Notes: generated by a model from the sequence alone, not told the origin. A stretch of DNA of 33,978 bases from Hominisplanchenecus murintestinalis (GCA_004793585.1 SRZB01000036.1:1-33978), one strand, 5' to 3'. Shown: positions 8,801 to 16,044, counted from the stretch's first letter. Program-made: numbers and translations.

Positions 8801-10362
8801 ATGCGCCGGGTGCAAGAAGAATCCGTATAGCGGCGCTGTCCACGGCAGGGGATGCAGAAGATCAAAAAAATAAATTTATTTCTGCTGCAGAGTTTCGTTT
8901 GTATGAAAAATATAAGATATCTGTTAAGAATACGTATTTAACAGATATGTATATGGATACGTCGGATCAGTCTGTACAAAGGGATCTGAATGGAAACGGG
9001 CAAGAGATTTCTCTTTCTGTAAATGAAAGAAAAAAGACCTTTGCAAAAGGAGTCGGGATGGCAGCCGGAAGTACGGTATCCTGGGATTTGGAAGGTAAGG
9101 GATTTGATACAGTGACAGCCTGGGCGGGCGTGGATGCTGGTCAGCCAGGAGAAGTGCAGGCTGTAGTAGAAATCTATGGAGACGGAAACCTTCTGTATCG
9201 CTCTGAAACGCTCGAGGGAGGGGGCTTGGCAGAGCCTGTCCGGCTGGATATTGCAGGGGTTAAGAAACTGGAAATTAAGACAATACAGGTTAAAGGAAAA
9301 GCATATGTATCCCTGGCAGATGCAAAGCTGATCAATAATGGAGACAAGCAGGAAATCACGTTGACGGTCGGGGAGTCAGCAACTGTATCGGACAATAAAG
9401 CTTTGATGCCTCAGGATAAAGGCAAAGTTATGTGGAGTTCTTCAGATAGTTCTGTGGCGTTGGTAAGTGAAGATGGGATTATTACGGCAGCGGGCAAAGG
9501 GGATGCTGTGATTACGGCAAAATATCCGCAGCAAACCTTTACCTGTACGGTGCATGTGCAGGAATTGTCAGAAGAAGCGAAGCAGGCGTTGGTACAGAGA
9601 AAGACAGATGCAGAAACGGCTTTGGAAACATATAAAAATGCCGAAGATTACCGAGAAGCGCAGAAACTGGAGCTGGCACAGGCGATAGCAGACGGAAAAG
9701 CAGCCATAGAGAAAGCGGCGGATGCCGGGGATGTGAATGCCGCGCTGGCAGCAGCAAAAGCAGTTCTTGATAAGATTAAAACAGATGCGCAGCTTACACA
9801 AGAAGAAAATCAGGGGGGGACGGTGACGCCTCCTGATAAGGATCCGGGGGAAGATGTGGCTCCTCCAGACAAAAAACCGGGAGAGAATGTAACTCCGCCA
9901 GTGAAAAATCCTGAACCTGTTCTGCCGAAAGTGGGAAGTACAGTGGAATACGGAAAGTTTATGTATAAGATTTTAACATCCGGGAGTTCTGGAGGAACGG
10001 CAGCTGTTGTAAAACCAAAGAAAAATACAGATAAACAAATAGTGGTTCCGGATACAATCGAAGTGAAAGGGTATGTGTACCGTGTAACGGAGATAAGTGC
10101 AAAGGCTTTTGGTAAATGTAAAAAGCTTGTACAGGCAACGGTTGGGAAAAACGTTACCAAGATTGGGAAACAGGCGTTTGCCGGATGTAAAAAACTAAAA
10201 AAAATTATAATAAAGTCAACGAAAATAAAGAGTATCGGAAAGAAAGCATTTTCAAAGATAAACAAAAGGGCAAAAATCCGTGTTCCAAAGAAAAAGCTGA
10301 AGAATTATAAGAAACTACTGAAAAAGTCAAAAATTGTAAAAAGTGTAAAAGTCACAAAATAA
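5824..10362 (+). CDS. secreted multidomain M60/enhancin-like metallopeptidase
   Basis: This protein of about 1512 residues is probably a gluzincin that cleaves glycosylated proteins such as mucins outside the cell. The order seen is: hydrophobic leader; DUF5011-like Ig domain (about 25-100); M60 catalytic domain with HEFGH at 370-374 and a downstream Glu in GYYFEQT at 400, fitting HExxH-x(8-28)-E; F5/8C/CBM32-like domain (about 880-1035); NPCBM-like domain (about 1037-1170); Big_2 Ig domain (about 1177-1246); FIVAR-like helical repeat (about 1250-1325); a Pro-rich linker; and a BspA-type leucine-rich segment with a very Lys-rich end. There is no LPXTG motif. The start is uncertain: TTG at 5824 lacks a good ribosome site, and in-frame codons upstream encode the basic n-region KRNHLAKKRG. 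Domain boundaries are approximate. Confidence 0.85.
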   Translation: MALGMAVMLVPGMRMDAMEDAYRKPSLSGTVKTWVYQGDTYEESRNRVFADDQEDGDLTTELVKTGNIDTSVLGEQTISYEVTDADGNTVQMETVVLVLERDNDGSEGEKNIQRKLYTLPEASHLTDIGFDRGYYHDRQNLGIWLPADTEMKVRLVNHEEFNRNLELGFMNDDSYTESSASIPSSGEWVTVKNSFREDGAEKSKDSVPFIKTPKDISVQPIVEIEWKEELEELPYYRYGDDENTFFRKWDDSQAPFAVIEGEAATFLVPILDRDNIINRITNQGDRDVYSFTSIDGMLEWYGEFVEQYDRYSGLKFYPGEAEPYNQNVRAKFFIKANKHGAGAAYYSQDHSASNSESMEGYLVKNWLSLHEFGHGYEGAIAKREHPFVETTNNIMGYYFEQTYREGDLGWMLGYAPIEQKAQKFAELGESAENRRNSKTTFMGIIDSAWNYGESLFMFVNVLDKLGPENTVSAMHTQYRKYYYENKMHTSSSDVIIDSFSRAGGYNVIPYFEGWHIEPSKQKESQIYDMDLPMVYYLKNLIADEEKCEEIRENLGLNGIYSLVSTDDLADTGYKSKVEFQIFIDNIAQIQNRNILIKNGEKIVKEVCVTGETISVELPVGIYEVELPAPRASVYQYGNEYLAASEGNVSKTFSYSRIEGNPVGDDMGFRLTGFDDVEIAAISVNSASEKLNLRINHVSPHVYYDTSYIKIKAMDPKGNVIFNKDMIGNVTMEEEVGDYSFPVGSTLEIYHAEPSGRLKLVSGYDNREDRFKAYGAASGEEKTITYVLTEKGLMKSGWDEEEQMDAYLSVLKSYSEAMIENMSQSDMADAGKYHNEKLIVSAAYDFLNEEAKEKYNASYGMLVGIEPEAYMRYAKVDSSKMDGFADSEQDKDDNAAENALDGDENTIWHTRWTGEGVYANPAEEENNTYTILLDENMDIGKLEYVPRTGGSDNGRILSYRIFYSITENRDDFQEVSLENCTWANNKDVKSVEFDAPGARRIRIAALSTAGDAEDQKNKFISAAEFRLYEKYKISVKNTYLTDMYMDTSDQSVQRDLNGNGQEISLSVNERKKTFAKGVGMAAGSTVSWDLEGKGFDTVTAWAGVDAGQPGEVQAVVEIYGDGNLLYRSETLEGGGLAEPVRLDIAGVKKLEIKTIQVKGKAYVSLADAKLINNGDKQEITLTVGESATVSDNKALMPQDKGKVMWSSSDSSVALVSEDGIITAAGKGDAVITAKYPQQTFTCTVHVQELSEEAKQALVQRKTDAETALETYKNAEDYREAQKLELAQAIADGKAAIEKAADAGDVNAALAAAKAVLDKIKTDAQLTQEENQGGTVTPPDKDPGEDVAPPDKKPGENVTPPVKNPEPVLPKVGSTVEYGKFMYKILTSGSSGGTAAVVKPKKNTDKQIVVPDTIEVKGYVYRVTEISAKAFGKCKKLVQATVGKNVTKIGKQAFAGCKKLKKIIIKSTKIKSIGKKAFSKINKRAKIRVPKKKLKNYKKLLKKSKIVKSVKVTK

Positions 10363-10381
10363 AAGATAAAAGTACGCGATA

Positions 10382-10420
10382 AGAGCTGCCTCAGGAGATT
10401 TCCTATGGCGGCTCTTTTTT
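10382..10420 (+). terminator. terminator of the M60 peptidase gene
   Basis: The stem AGAGCTGCC (10382-10390) pairs with GGCGGCTCT (10407-10415), with an inner AGGA/TCCT extension, followed by a run of six T. It lies 20 bp after the stop codon. Confidence 0.85.
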
Positions 10421-10485
10421 GTACAGCATCATAGAAAACAGGGATGCGGCATATCTTTAAGCAGAATGGCAGGAGGTGGCGGCGT

Positions 10486-11013
10486 ATGATGAATTATTTG
10501 TGGGGAGGAATGATACTGGCGGGAATCATCTATGGGGCATTTACCGGAACTATGCAGGAGGTAACAGATGCTGCGATTTCATCTTCAAAGGAAGCGGTGA
10601 TGCTCTGTGTCACAATGGTTGGAATTATGTCTCTCTGGACAGGAGTTATGGAAATTGGCAGTGAAGCGGGAATGATACAGGCAATTTCCAGAAAAATACG
10701 GCCGCTTATCCGGTTTTTGTTTCCGGATATACCAGATGGCCATGAAGCAAATAAACATATTACAACGAACTTTATAGCTAATTTCTTAGGGCTTGGGTGG
10801 GCGGCTACACCAGCGGGGCTGAAAGCGATGGAAAGCCTGGCTGAGCTGGAAGAAGAGAGGAGAAGCGCAGATTCAGCGAGCCATCACAAAATATCTCATG
10901 ACGGAGTTCGTTCTGTTCCGAAAGGGACGGCAAGTAATGAAATGTGTACGTTTCTAATTATGAATATCTCGTCGCTGCAGCTGGTTCCGGTGTCAATTAT
11001 TGCCTATGATTGA
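10486..11013 (+). pseudogene. spmA: spore maturation protein A, 3'-truncated by ICE insertion
   Basis: The product (about 175 residues from ATG 10486, after AGGAGGTGG) matches SpmA, a nucleoside-recognition/Gate-domain membrane protein that works with SpmB in spore core dehydration. Recognisable parts are the N-terminal membrane segment LWGGMILAGIIYGAFTG, the Gate core MLCVTMVGIMSLWTGVMEI, and the C-terminal KGTASNEMCTFLIMNISSLQ. In known SpmA the text continues beyond ...IIAY for roughly 25 more residues (from memory); here it ends IIAYD-stop. spmB, the usual partner, is absent. The break coincides with the start of ICE-type genes, so insertion within spmA is inferred. A slightly short but functional protein remains possible. 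Confidence 0.75.
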
Positions 11014-11018
11014 TTTAT

Positions 11019-11073
11019 AATAGGACTAAATAAAGACCTTGAACTATAGAGGCTTTATTTAGTCCTATTTTTT
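11019..11073. terminator. long bidirectional terminator at the ICE left end
   Basis: AATAGGACTAAATAAAG (11019-11035) pairs perfectly over 17 bp with 11053-11069, with a further CCT/AGG pairing inside, followed by TTTTTT. It starts 6 bp after the truncated spmA stop, so it can insulate the ICE from the host transcript or be part of the element's end. Confidence 0.75.
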
Positions 11074-11191
11074 CATGTCTACAGATTTTCTACATCTGGA
11101 TAAAGTAACGTTACGAAATGGGATAGGAAACTATTTTCTGCCCAAAGAAATTATAACATGGATGTACTGGTACAGGAAAGCAAATCCGGGT

Positions 11192-11260
11192 TGCCAGTTA
11201 GCCGTATTTTGGGTAACTGGCAGCACGGATTCCACAAGGGTTTGGGAGTGTAGCTCCCAA
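11192..11260 (+). promoter_or_regulatory. two hairpins in the leader of the first ICE gene
   Basis: Hairpin A pairs TGCCAGTTA (11192-11200) with TAACTGGCA (11214-11222). Hairpin B pairs TTGGGAG (11242-11248) with CTCCCAA (11254-11260). They lie 25-93 bp before ATG 11285, and a palindrome GTAACGTTAC sits at 11105-11114. The 11075-11284 stretch has no sign of being coding and is probably leader or end-binding DNA. Confidence 0.5.
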
Positions 11261-11284
11261 GTATTTCAAAATGGAGGACAAGCT

Positions 11285-11749
11285 ATGGCAGCGAATACAG
11301 CGAAAGGTGCAGGAAACAAAGATACTCGCACAATTACTTTCAAGAGCAAAGAACATAAGGATTTTTATAAGGAGTACCTGCAGAAATGCAGATACCAGGA
11401 TGTATACCATAAAGCATTGGTGTACTGCCTGGGGATTGGTCAGGATACTAGGGTAAATGTGAACAGAATTTATGATTTTAAAACAGGATGCGTGAAAACG
11501 GAATGCCTGCATGAAGGCTGGCAGACTAGCGGCAGCGCAAGAATTGTACGGATGGCATTTAACCTCTATTGTAATGGAACGCCAAGTGTCTATGATACGG
11601 AGGATGTGGAGGAACAATTAAAAGAGTTCCGTTGTTATACAGTGGAAGATTTATTCTGCTGCGGCTATGCCAGATACTTTTGGGAGGCAGTCAAGCTCCG
11701 CTATCCGGAATACTGTTTTTACGTGGATATGGAGGATTTATATGCTTAA
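11285..11749 (+). CDS. DUF6075-like ICE protein
   Basis: The 154-residue product starts at ATG 11285, chosen because GGAGG lies 8 nt upstream and similarity to the ICE family I recall begins about here; the frame stays open to 11075 but that part looks like leader. Features include CRYQDVYHKALVYCLGI, IYDFKTGC, LHEGWQTSGS and RMAFNLYCNGTPSVYD, all strongly conserved in my memory of Tn1549-like elements. It is rich in Cys, Tyr and Trp and has no signal peptide or membrane segment. Its function is unknown. It overlaps the next small gene by 8 nt and heads the parA-parB-repA block, suggesting a role in maintenance or in response to a new host. Confidence 0.75.
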   Translation: MAANTAKGAGNKDTRTITFKSKEHKDFYKEYLQKCRYQDVYHKALVYCLGIGQDTRVNVNRIYDFKTGCVKTECLHEGWQTSGSARIVRMAFNLYCNGTPSVYDTEDVEEQLKEFRCYTVEDLFCCGYARYFWEAVKLRYPEYCFYVDMEDLYA

Positions 11750-11909
11750 AATCAGGATGCAGGGGACAAAGAAAGACCTTCACTGGTTCCGGCGGCTTTT
11801 GGAGCGGCATGAAGGCGTGGATGTGAAAGAAGTGTCGGAACCATTTGCAAACAAAGGGACAAATAAGTATTTCCGTGTATATGCGGAAGTGGAAAGAACA
11901 GAAAAATAG
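11742..11909 (+). CDS. small DUF3970-like protein
   Basis: This 55-residue basic protein begins MLKIRMQGTKKDLHWF. The start ATG 11742 has GGAGG 6 nt upstream and overlaps the stop of the preceding gene by 8 nt. The layout (two short strands, a helix, then a YFRVYAEVE strand) resembles the small DUF3970 family found in Firmicute mobile elements. The function is unknown. Coupled translation with the genes on both sides suggests it belongs to the maintenance operon. Confidence 0.7.
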   Translation: MLKIRMQGTKKDLHWFRRLLERHEGVDVKEVSEPFANKGTNKYFRVYAEVERTEK

Positions 11910-11935
11910 ATTAGAGAATCAGGAGGAAAGTATAT

Positions 11936-12721
11936 ATGTGCAGAGTGATCGCAGTAGCAAACCAGAAAGGCGGAGTCGGCAAGACTACAACGTGTGTGAA
12001 TTTAGGGATCGGGCTTGCAAGGGCAGGCAAGAAAGTATTGTTGGTAGAGGCAGATGCGCAGGGCAGCATGGCGGTGAGCCTGGGGATTGCTGAGCCGGAC
12101 GAGCTGGATGTGACGTTAGTGAACATCATGGAAAAGGTAATCAACGATGAGGACGTAGAGCTTGGCGAGGGGATTATCCGCCATAAGGAGGGGATTGATT
12201 TTATCCCGGCAAATATCGAATTGGCAGGCTTGGAAACGGCCTTGGTAAATGTTATGAGCAGGGAAACGATACTGCGCCAGTATCTGAACACCGTAAAAGG
12301 GGAGTATGACTTTGCGATTATTGATTGTATGCCCTCGCTTGGCATGATTACGATAAACGCCCTTGTAGCGGCAGACAGCGTACTGATTCCCGTAGAGGCG
12401 GCGTATCTTCCGGTTAAAGGGCTTCAACAGCTTATAAAGACGATTGGAAGGGTTCACAGAAAGCTGAACCCGGCGCTTAACATTATGGGGATTCTGCTGA
12501 CAAAGGTAGACCGCAGAACAAACTTCGCAAGGGACATTTCAGCGCAGATCCGGGAGGTATATGGGAACCGGGTACATATTTTTGAGAACTGCATCCCGTT
12601 ATCTGTAAAGGCTGCAGAAACCACGGCAGAAGGGAAAAGCATCTATCTTCATGATCCAAAGGGGATTGTGGCAGGCGGCTACCATTCACTGACACAGGAG
12701 GTGCTTGTGGATGAAAAGTAA
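11936..12721 (+). CDS. parA: ParA/Soj family partition ATPase
   Basis: The 261-residue ATPase carries the deviant Walker A KGGVGKTT at residues 11-18, with Walker A' in LLVEADAQGS and Walker B in FAIIDCMPSLGM. ParA proteins bind DNA nonspecifically and move ParB-bound cargo, here presumably the excised circular or replicating ICE. GGAGG lies 9 nt before the ATG. It overlaps parB by 11 nt. There is no N-terminal helix-turn-helix, so it is a short Soj-type ParA that probably does not act as the operon repressor. Usual residues are in place: D40 is replaced by E in VEADAQG, where many ParAs have D-DPQ. Confidence 0.92.
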   Translation: MCRVIAVANQKGGVGKTTTCVNLGIGLARAGKKVLLVEADAQGSMAVSLGIAEPDELDVTLVNIMEKVINDEDVELGEGIIRHKEGIDFIPANIELAGLETALVNVMSRETILRQYLNTVKGEYDFAIIDCMPSLGMITINALVAADSVLIPVEAAYLPVKGLQQLIKTIGRVHRKLNPALNIMGILLTKVDRRTNFARDISAQIREVYGNRVHIFENCIPLSVKAAETTAEGKSIYLHDPKGIVAGGYHSLTQEVLVDEK

Positions 12722-13607
12722 GAGCGCAGAGAAGGTAAAGCTGAACAGCTTTGATGATTTGTTTGGCATAGATGAAACGGGCGAAACGGTCACTTCCGTT
12801 CCCCTAAGTGAGCTGCATACGTTTAAAGGCCATCCGTTCCGGGTATTGGATGATGAAAAAATGCAGGAAACGGTGGAAAGCATAAAGCAGTATGGCGTGT
12901 TGATGCCGGGGATTGTGCGCTCGCATCCGGAAGGCGGCTATGAGGTTATTGCAGGGCATAGACGGTGGCGGGCCTGTGAACTTGCAGGGCTTACGGAAAT
13001 GCCTGTCATTATCCGGGAAATGGATGATGATACAGCGGTAGTCCTGATGGTCGATACGAATATCCAGAGGGAGGACATCCTGCCAAGTGAGAAGGCGAAG
13101 GCATATCGGATGAAATACGAAGCAATGAAGCACCAGGGCAGCAAAGGGGAGAAATATACTGCAGATGCCATCGGGGAAGCTGCCGGGGACAGCGGGAGGA
13201 CAGTGCAGCGTTATATCCGGCTGTCGGAACTGGTGGAAGAACTGATGGATTATGTGGATGAAAATAAAATCCCTATGGTGGTCGGGGAGAAACTGTCTTA
13301 TCTGAAAGCAGAAGAACAGGCATGGGTTGTGGACGCCATCGGCAACAGCGGCATATTCCCATCGAAGGCGCAGGCAGAACAGCTAAAGGAAAGCAGTGAA
13401 ACAGGGGAATTGACGGAAGGGAATGTATATGCGGTTTTAATCCGGAAAGAGAAGGAAAATGTGAATGTGACGATTTCCGCAAAGAGAATCCGCAATTATT
13501 TCCCGACGGAATATTCCAAAGAGCAGATTGAGGATGTAATCTATACACTTCTGGAGGAATGGAAGCAGAAGGAGGGAGGGACAACGGATGCAGGAATTAC
13601 AGTTTGA
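12711..13607 (+). CDS. parB: ParB/RepB/Spo0J family partition protein
   Basis: ATG 12711 is chosen over the in-frame TTG at 12705 because AGGAGGTG is well spaced to it; this gives 298 residues. The N-terminal CTPase/nuclease-like fold has IAGHRRWRACELAGL (about 85-99), the ParB box with the GHRR CTP-binding signature, followed by DTNIQRED. A central helix-turn-helix (DAIGEAAGDSGRTVQRYIRL, about 150-170) should recognise a parS site. The C-terminal third probably dimerises. No canonical Spo0J parS (TGTTTCACGTGAAACA) was noticed in the window, so the element must use another site; the 25-bp palindromes are one candidate. It overlaps parA by 11 nt and the replication gene by 20 nt. Confidence 0.9.
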   Translation: MKSKSAEKVKLNSFDDLFGIDETGETVTSVPLSELHTFKGHPFRVLDDEKMQETVESIKQYGVLMPGIVRSHPEGGYEVIAGHRRWRACELAGLTEMPVIIREMDDDTAVVLMVDTNIQREDILPSEKAKAYRMKYEAMKHQGSKGEKYTADAIGEAAGDSGRTVQRYIRLSELVEELMDYVDENKIPMVVGEKLSYLKAEEQAWVVDAIGNSGIFPSKAQAEQLKESSETGELTEGNVYAVLIRKEKENVNVTISAKRIRNYFPTEYSKEQIEDVIYTLLEEWKQKEGGTTDAGITV

Positions 13608-14742
13608 TTATTATCGGGGCATGGAAGCGGAGCAGTACACGTTTTACCGGATTCCGAAGGTTCTGTTCACTGCAGAATGCTTCAAGTCTCTCTCTTGTGA
13701 AGCGAAGGTTTTATACGGTCTTTTATTAGACCGTATGAGCCTTAGCATAAAGAACCGGTGGTTTGATGAAGAGGACAGGGTGTATATCATTTTTACAGTG
13801 GAAGAAATTGCAGAGCTTATGAACTGTGGTACACAAAAAGCGGTAAGGCTTCTGAAAGAACTGGATGCAGATAAAGGAATTGGACTGATTGAAAAGAAAC
13901 GCCTGGGGCTTGGAAAGCCGAATGTCATATACGTGAAAAATTTCATTATCCGGCAGACAGAGGGCAAGGAAAGAGAGGAAAAACAGGGGGGAACGCCTAT
14001 AAATGCACAGAATAGTGAAAATCACAATTCAAGAGTTGTGAAAACCACAATTCAAGAATTTCCTGAATCACAATTCAAGAATGGTGAAAATCACAATTCA
14101 GGAATGATGAAAACCACAATTCAAGAATCTCCAGAATCACAATTCAAGAATGGTGAAAATCATACTTCTGGAATGGTGGGAATCACAATTCAAGAATTTC
14201 CAAAATCACAATCTAATAAGACTGATATTAACAAGACTGATTTAAGTAAGCCTGAATTTAGTGAAACGGAGTGTAGTAAGCCTGATCTTAATGATCCTGA
14301 ATCCGGTGTGTCTGCTATCCATCCCAATCCTATCCTGTCTAATCCATCTATCCCAGGAACAGAGCCGGATGTGATGGGAGAGATGAATGCTTACCGAGAC
14401 ATCATTCGGGAACACATATCTTACGAGTGTTTCCAGGACGGGCGCTATCACCGGAGGGAGGACGTGGATGAACTGGTGGAGCTGATGGTGGAAGTGATGA
14501 TGCTGCCGGACAATGGCACAGTGCGGGTTGCAGGAGTGGAAAAGCCGGCGGCGCTTGTCAAGAACCGGTTTATGAAGCTGAACCATGAGCATATGGAGTA
14601 TATCCTTACCTGCCTGGGCGCAAATACGACGAAGGTGGGCAATATCAAGGCATATCTTCTGACAACGCTGTATAATGCCCCGATGACCATAAGCAATTAT
14701 TACACGGCGGAAGTGAACCATGACCTGTATGGGAGCGGATGA
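13588..14742 (+). CDS. repA: RepA_N-type replication initiator with DUF6017-like C-terminus
   Basis: The 384-residue product starts at ATG 13588 after GGAGGGAGGG. The N-terminal RepA_N winged-helix domain (about 1-120) has FYRIPKVLF, LSCEAKVLYGLLLDRMSLS and VEEIAELMNCGTQKAVRLLKEL. Residues about 145-215 are a low-complexity repeat of 23 residues, encoded by nine 23-bp DNA iterons. The tail (about 255-384, starting YRDIIREHISYE) matches the DUF6017 domain seen in ICE replication proteins. RepA_N initiators bind iterons within their own gene, so origin and gene probably coincide. Coupling to parAB suggests that the ICE replicates and partitions as a plasmid-like circle. Confidence 0.88.
   Translation: MQELQFDYYRGMEAEQYTFYRIPKVLFTAECFKSLSCEAKVLYGLLLDRMSLSIKNRWFDEEDRVYIIFTVEEIAELMNCGTQKAVRLLKELDADKGIGLIEKKRLGLGKPNVIYVKNFIIRQTEGKEREEKQGGTPINAQNSENHNSRVVKTTIQEFPESQFKNGENHNSGMMKTTIQESPESQFKNGENHTSGMVGITIQEFPKSQSNKTDINKTDLSKPEFSETECSKPDLNDPESGVSAIHPNPILSNPSIPGTEPDVMGEMNAYRDIIREHISYECFQDGRYHRREDVDELVELMVEVMMLPDNGTVRVAGVEKPAALVKNRFMKLNHEHMEYILTCLGANTTKVGNIKAYLLTTLYNAPMTISNYYTAEVNHDLYGSG
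14023..14219 (+). repeat. nine 23-bp iterons inside repA, probable oriV
   Basis: The motif CACAATTCAAGAA (often followed by TGGTGAAAA) recurs with start points 14023, 14046, 14069, 14092, 14115, 14138, 14161, 14184 and 14207, exactly 23 bp apart. Copies at 14161 and 14207 are degenerate. Since 23 is not a multiple of 3, each successive copy is read in another frame and the peptide repeats only every 69 bp. This points to selection on the DNA. An AT-rich stretch follows at about 14207-14300. Confidence 0.85.
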
Positions 14743-14770
14743 AAAAGTGCGGGGAATATTGGCGATAAAA

Positions 14771-14799
14771 TTGTTTCGGTGTGCCAGGCGTGATATACT
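14771..14799 (+). promoter_or_regulatory. promoter for the DUF6050-like gene
   Basis: TTGTTT (14771-14776), a 17-bp spacer and TATACT (14794-14799) with an extended -10 TG at 14791-14792 lie 27 bp before ATG 14827. Confidence 0.65.
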
Positions 14800-14826
14800 G
14801 GATGCAGGTACAGATTGGAGGAAGGT

Positions 14827-15183
14827 ATGAAAATAAGTGAATTTGTAAAGAAAGTGGTAATCCCGGTTGTATCGGCATTGTTTTTGGCGGCATTGTTCCG
14901 TCCGCTGTGCATGGAGAATGGGGAGTGCAATTATTTGAACCTGTGGTGGTTCATGGGTATTCCATTTGGCATACATAGGATGTTTTTCTGGATTATCCCG
15001 AAAGGCTATGACATTGGCGGCACGGTGGGCATCCTGTTTATCAATGTTCTTGTGGGCGGCGTGATTGGAGGGATCGTTCTTGTCTGGAGACTGCTGGCAG
15101 CCGCAGTATATCTGGTGAAAGCAGTCGTGGCAGTGATCAGATGGACAGTGAAAAAAATGGCTGGGAAGCCATACAGGGCGTGA
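14827..15183 (+). CDS. DUF6050-like small membrane protein of ICEs
   Basis: The 118-residue protein starts at ATG 14827 (GGAGGAAGG upstream; the frame opens slightly earlier at TTG 14815). It has three or four hydrophobic segments: VVIPVVSALFLAALF, LWWFMGIPFGI, VGILFINVLVGGVIGGIVLVW and VYLVKAVVAVI. The motifs RPLCMENG and HRMFFWIIPKGYDIGG are those I recall from DUF6050 proteins next to the replication genes of Tn1549-like elements. Its function is unknown. It has its own promoter and a terminator downstream, so it forms a single-gene unit between repA and the regulatory genes. Confidence 0.75.
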   Translation: MKISEFVKKVVIPVVSALFLAALFRPLCMENGECNYLNLWWFMGIPFGIHRMFFWIIPKGYDIGGTVGILFINVLVGGVIGGIVLVWRLLAAAVYLVKAVVAVIRWTVKKMAGKPYRA

Positions 15184-15255
15184 TTGGCGTTTGAAAGAAA
15201 TAGAAAGAAACAGAAAGGACAGGCAATACAGGCATAAATTGAATAACAATCCGTA

Positions 15256-15284
15256 AAAACAGCTTGATACACGGCTGTTTTTTT
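15256..15284 (+). terminator. terminator after the DUF6050-like gene
   Basis: AACAGC (15258-15263) pairs with GCTGTT (15274-15279), continuing into a run of T (15278-15284). CCGT/ACGG (15251-15254, 15271-15274) offers a competing pairing. Confidence 0.75.
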
Positions 15285-15292
15285 GTTGTCCA

Positions 15293-15388
15293 ACTTTACG
15301 GCACGGTGTCGCAAAGTCAGGGGACAGGGCTTGACGGAATGGCGGATGTAAAGCGGGCTGCGCACTTTGCGACACTATGACGGAAAGT
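15293..15388. repeat. two degenerate 25-bp palindromes before an XRE gene (family copies 1 and 2)
   Basis: Copy 1 spans 15293-15317 and copy 2 spans 15364-15388. Both match the family layout ACTTT-GCGACA-n3-TGTCGC-AAAGT; copy 1 has two changes in the left arm, copy 2 is intact on the left and diverged on the right. Copy 2 ends 36 bp before the TTG start of the XRE gene, where an autoregulatory operator would be expected. Confidence 0.7.
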
Positions 15389-15424
15389 TCCGGGAGAAAA
15401 TTCAGACCAGGAAGGAGGTGCGTA

Positions 15425-15778
15425 TTGGGCAATCGTGCAGGGTCGCAGGACTTGATTGAATTGGGCAACCGTATCCGTGACCGGAGGAATGAGATCAGCA
15501 TGTCACAGGAGAAGGTTGCGGAACAGGCAGGGATCAGCGCCAACACCGTCAGCCGCATTGAGGGCGGGCAGTCTGCGATGTCCATAGAGATATTTATAAA
15601 AATGGTGCAGATACTCGGCGTGGATGCGAACGAGCTTCTTGGCGTAAGCGGCCAGACAAAGGAGGATGGGCAGTGCCGGAAGATGTTCTGCCGCATCCGG
15701 CATCTGAAGCAGAGTGAGCAGATGGTGGTTTTACAGACGATGGAGGCATTGGTCGATGGACTGCGGCAATGCAGGTGA
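15425..15778 (+). CDS. XRE-family transcriptional regulator
   Basis: The protein is about 117 residues if translation starts at TTG 15425, which has AAGGAGG 6 nt upstream; the in-frame ATG at 15377 lies inside a palindrome and has no ribosome site. The helix-turn-helix is LGNRIRDRRNEISMSQEKVAEQAGISANTVSRIEGGQSAMSIE split over about residues 13-55, with recognition helix ISANTVSRIE. The C-terminal part (QCRKMFCRIRHLKQSEQMVVLQTMEALVDGL) is a helical segment of the kind that dimerises. Two palindromic sites precede it, so it may repress itself and act on related sites at 17.27 and 28.7-28.9 kb. That link is inference. Confidence 0.85.
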   Translation: MGNRAGSQDLIELGNRIRDRRNEISMSQEKVAEQAGISANTVSRIEGGQSAMSIEIFIKMVQILGVDANELLGVSGQTKEDGQCRKMFCRIRHLKQSEQMVVLQTMEALVDGLRQCR

Positions 15779-16016
15779 TGTGATTTACCACAGTTCTTGA
15801 AGTTCCACAAATATGTTGCCCTTTCCGGGAATCTCCACATATATGTTGGGGTAAACGGAAGGACCGGCTGTTAAACTGGATACATCAGAGGAAAACAGCC
15901 ACAGGAGAAAACGGTGATGGAAGGGGGATAGTAGAAAGGCAGATAAAAAGACCAGGATTATCAGAAAAATATAAGGATAAAGTTATGGACTGGTAAAGGC
16001 GGTAAAAGGGGTTCTT

Positions 16017-16044
16017 GGCTCCCGTTAAAAAAAACGGGTGAGCC
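16017..16044 (+). promoter_or_regulatory. hairpin in the leader of the first sigma-like gene
   Basis: GGCT (16017-16020) plus CCCGTT (16021-16026) pair with AACGGG (16033-16038) plus AGCC (16041-16044), leaving an A-rich loop and a 2-nt bulge. No T tract follows. The 15779-16016 stretch before it has no recognisable gene. Confidence 0.5.

Noticed and set aside
11075-11284. N-terminal extension of the DUF6075-like gene
   Set aside because: No ribosome site at 11075, two hairpins in this part, and a strong GGAGG before ATG 11285.
12711-13607. Canonical Spo0J-type parS site near parAB
   Set aside because: No match to TGTTTCACGTGAAACA was noticed anywhere in the window.
14023-14219. CRISPR array reading of the regular repeats
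   Set aside because: The 23-bp period leaves no unique spacers, the repeats lie inside an open reading frame, and no cas gene is present.
14242-15840. 532-codon minus-strand open frame
   Set aside because: It lies opposite repA, the DUF6050-like gene and the XRE gene, has no domain-like text, and its composition (many His, Arg, Ser, Pro) is that of an antisense shadow.
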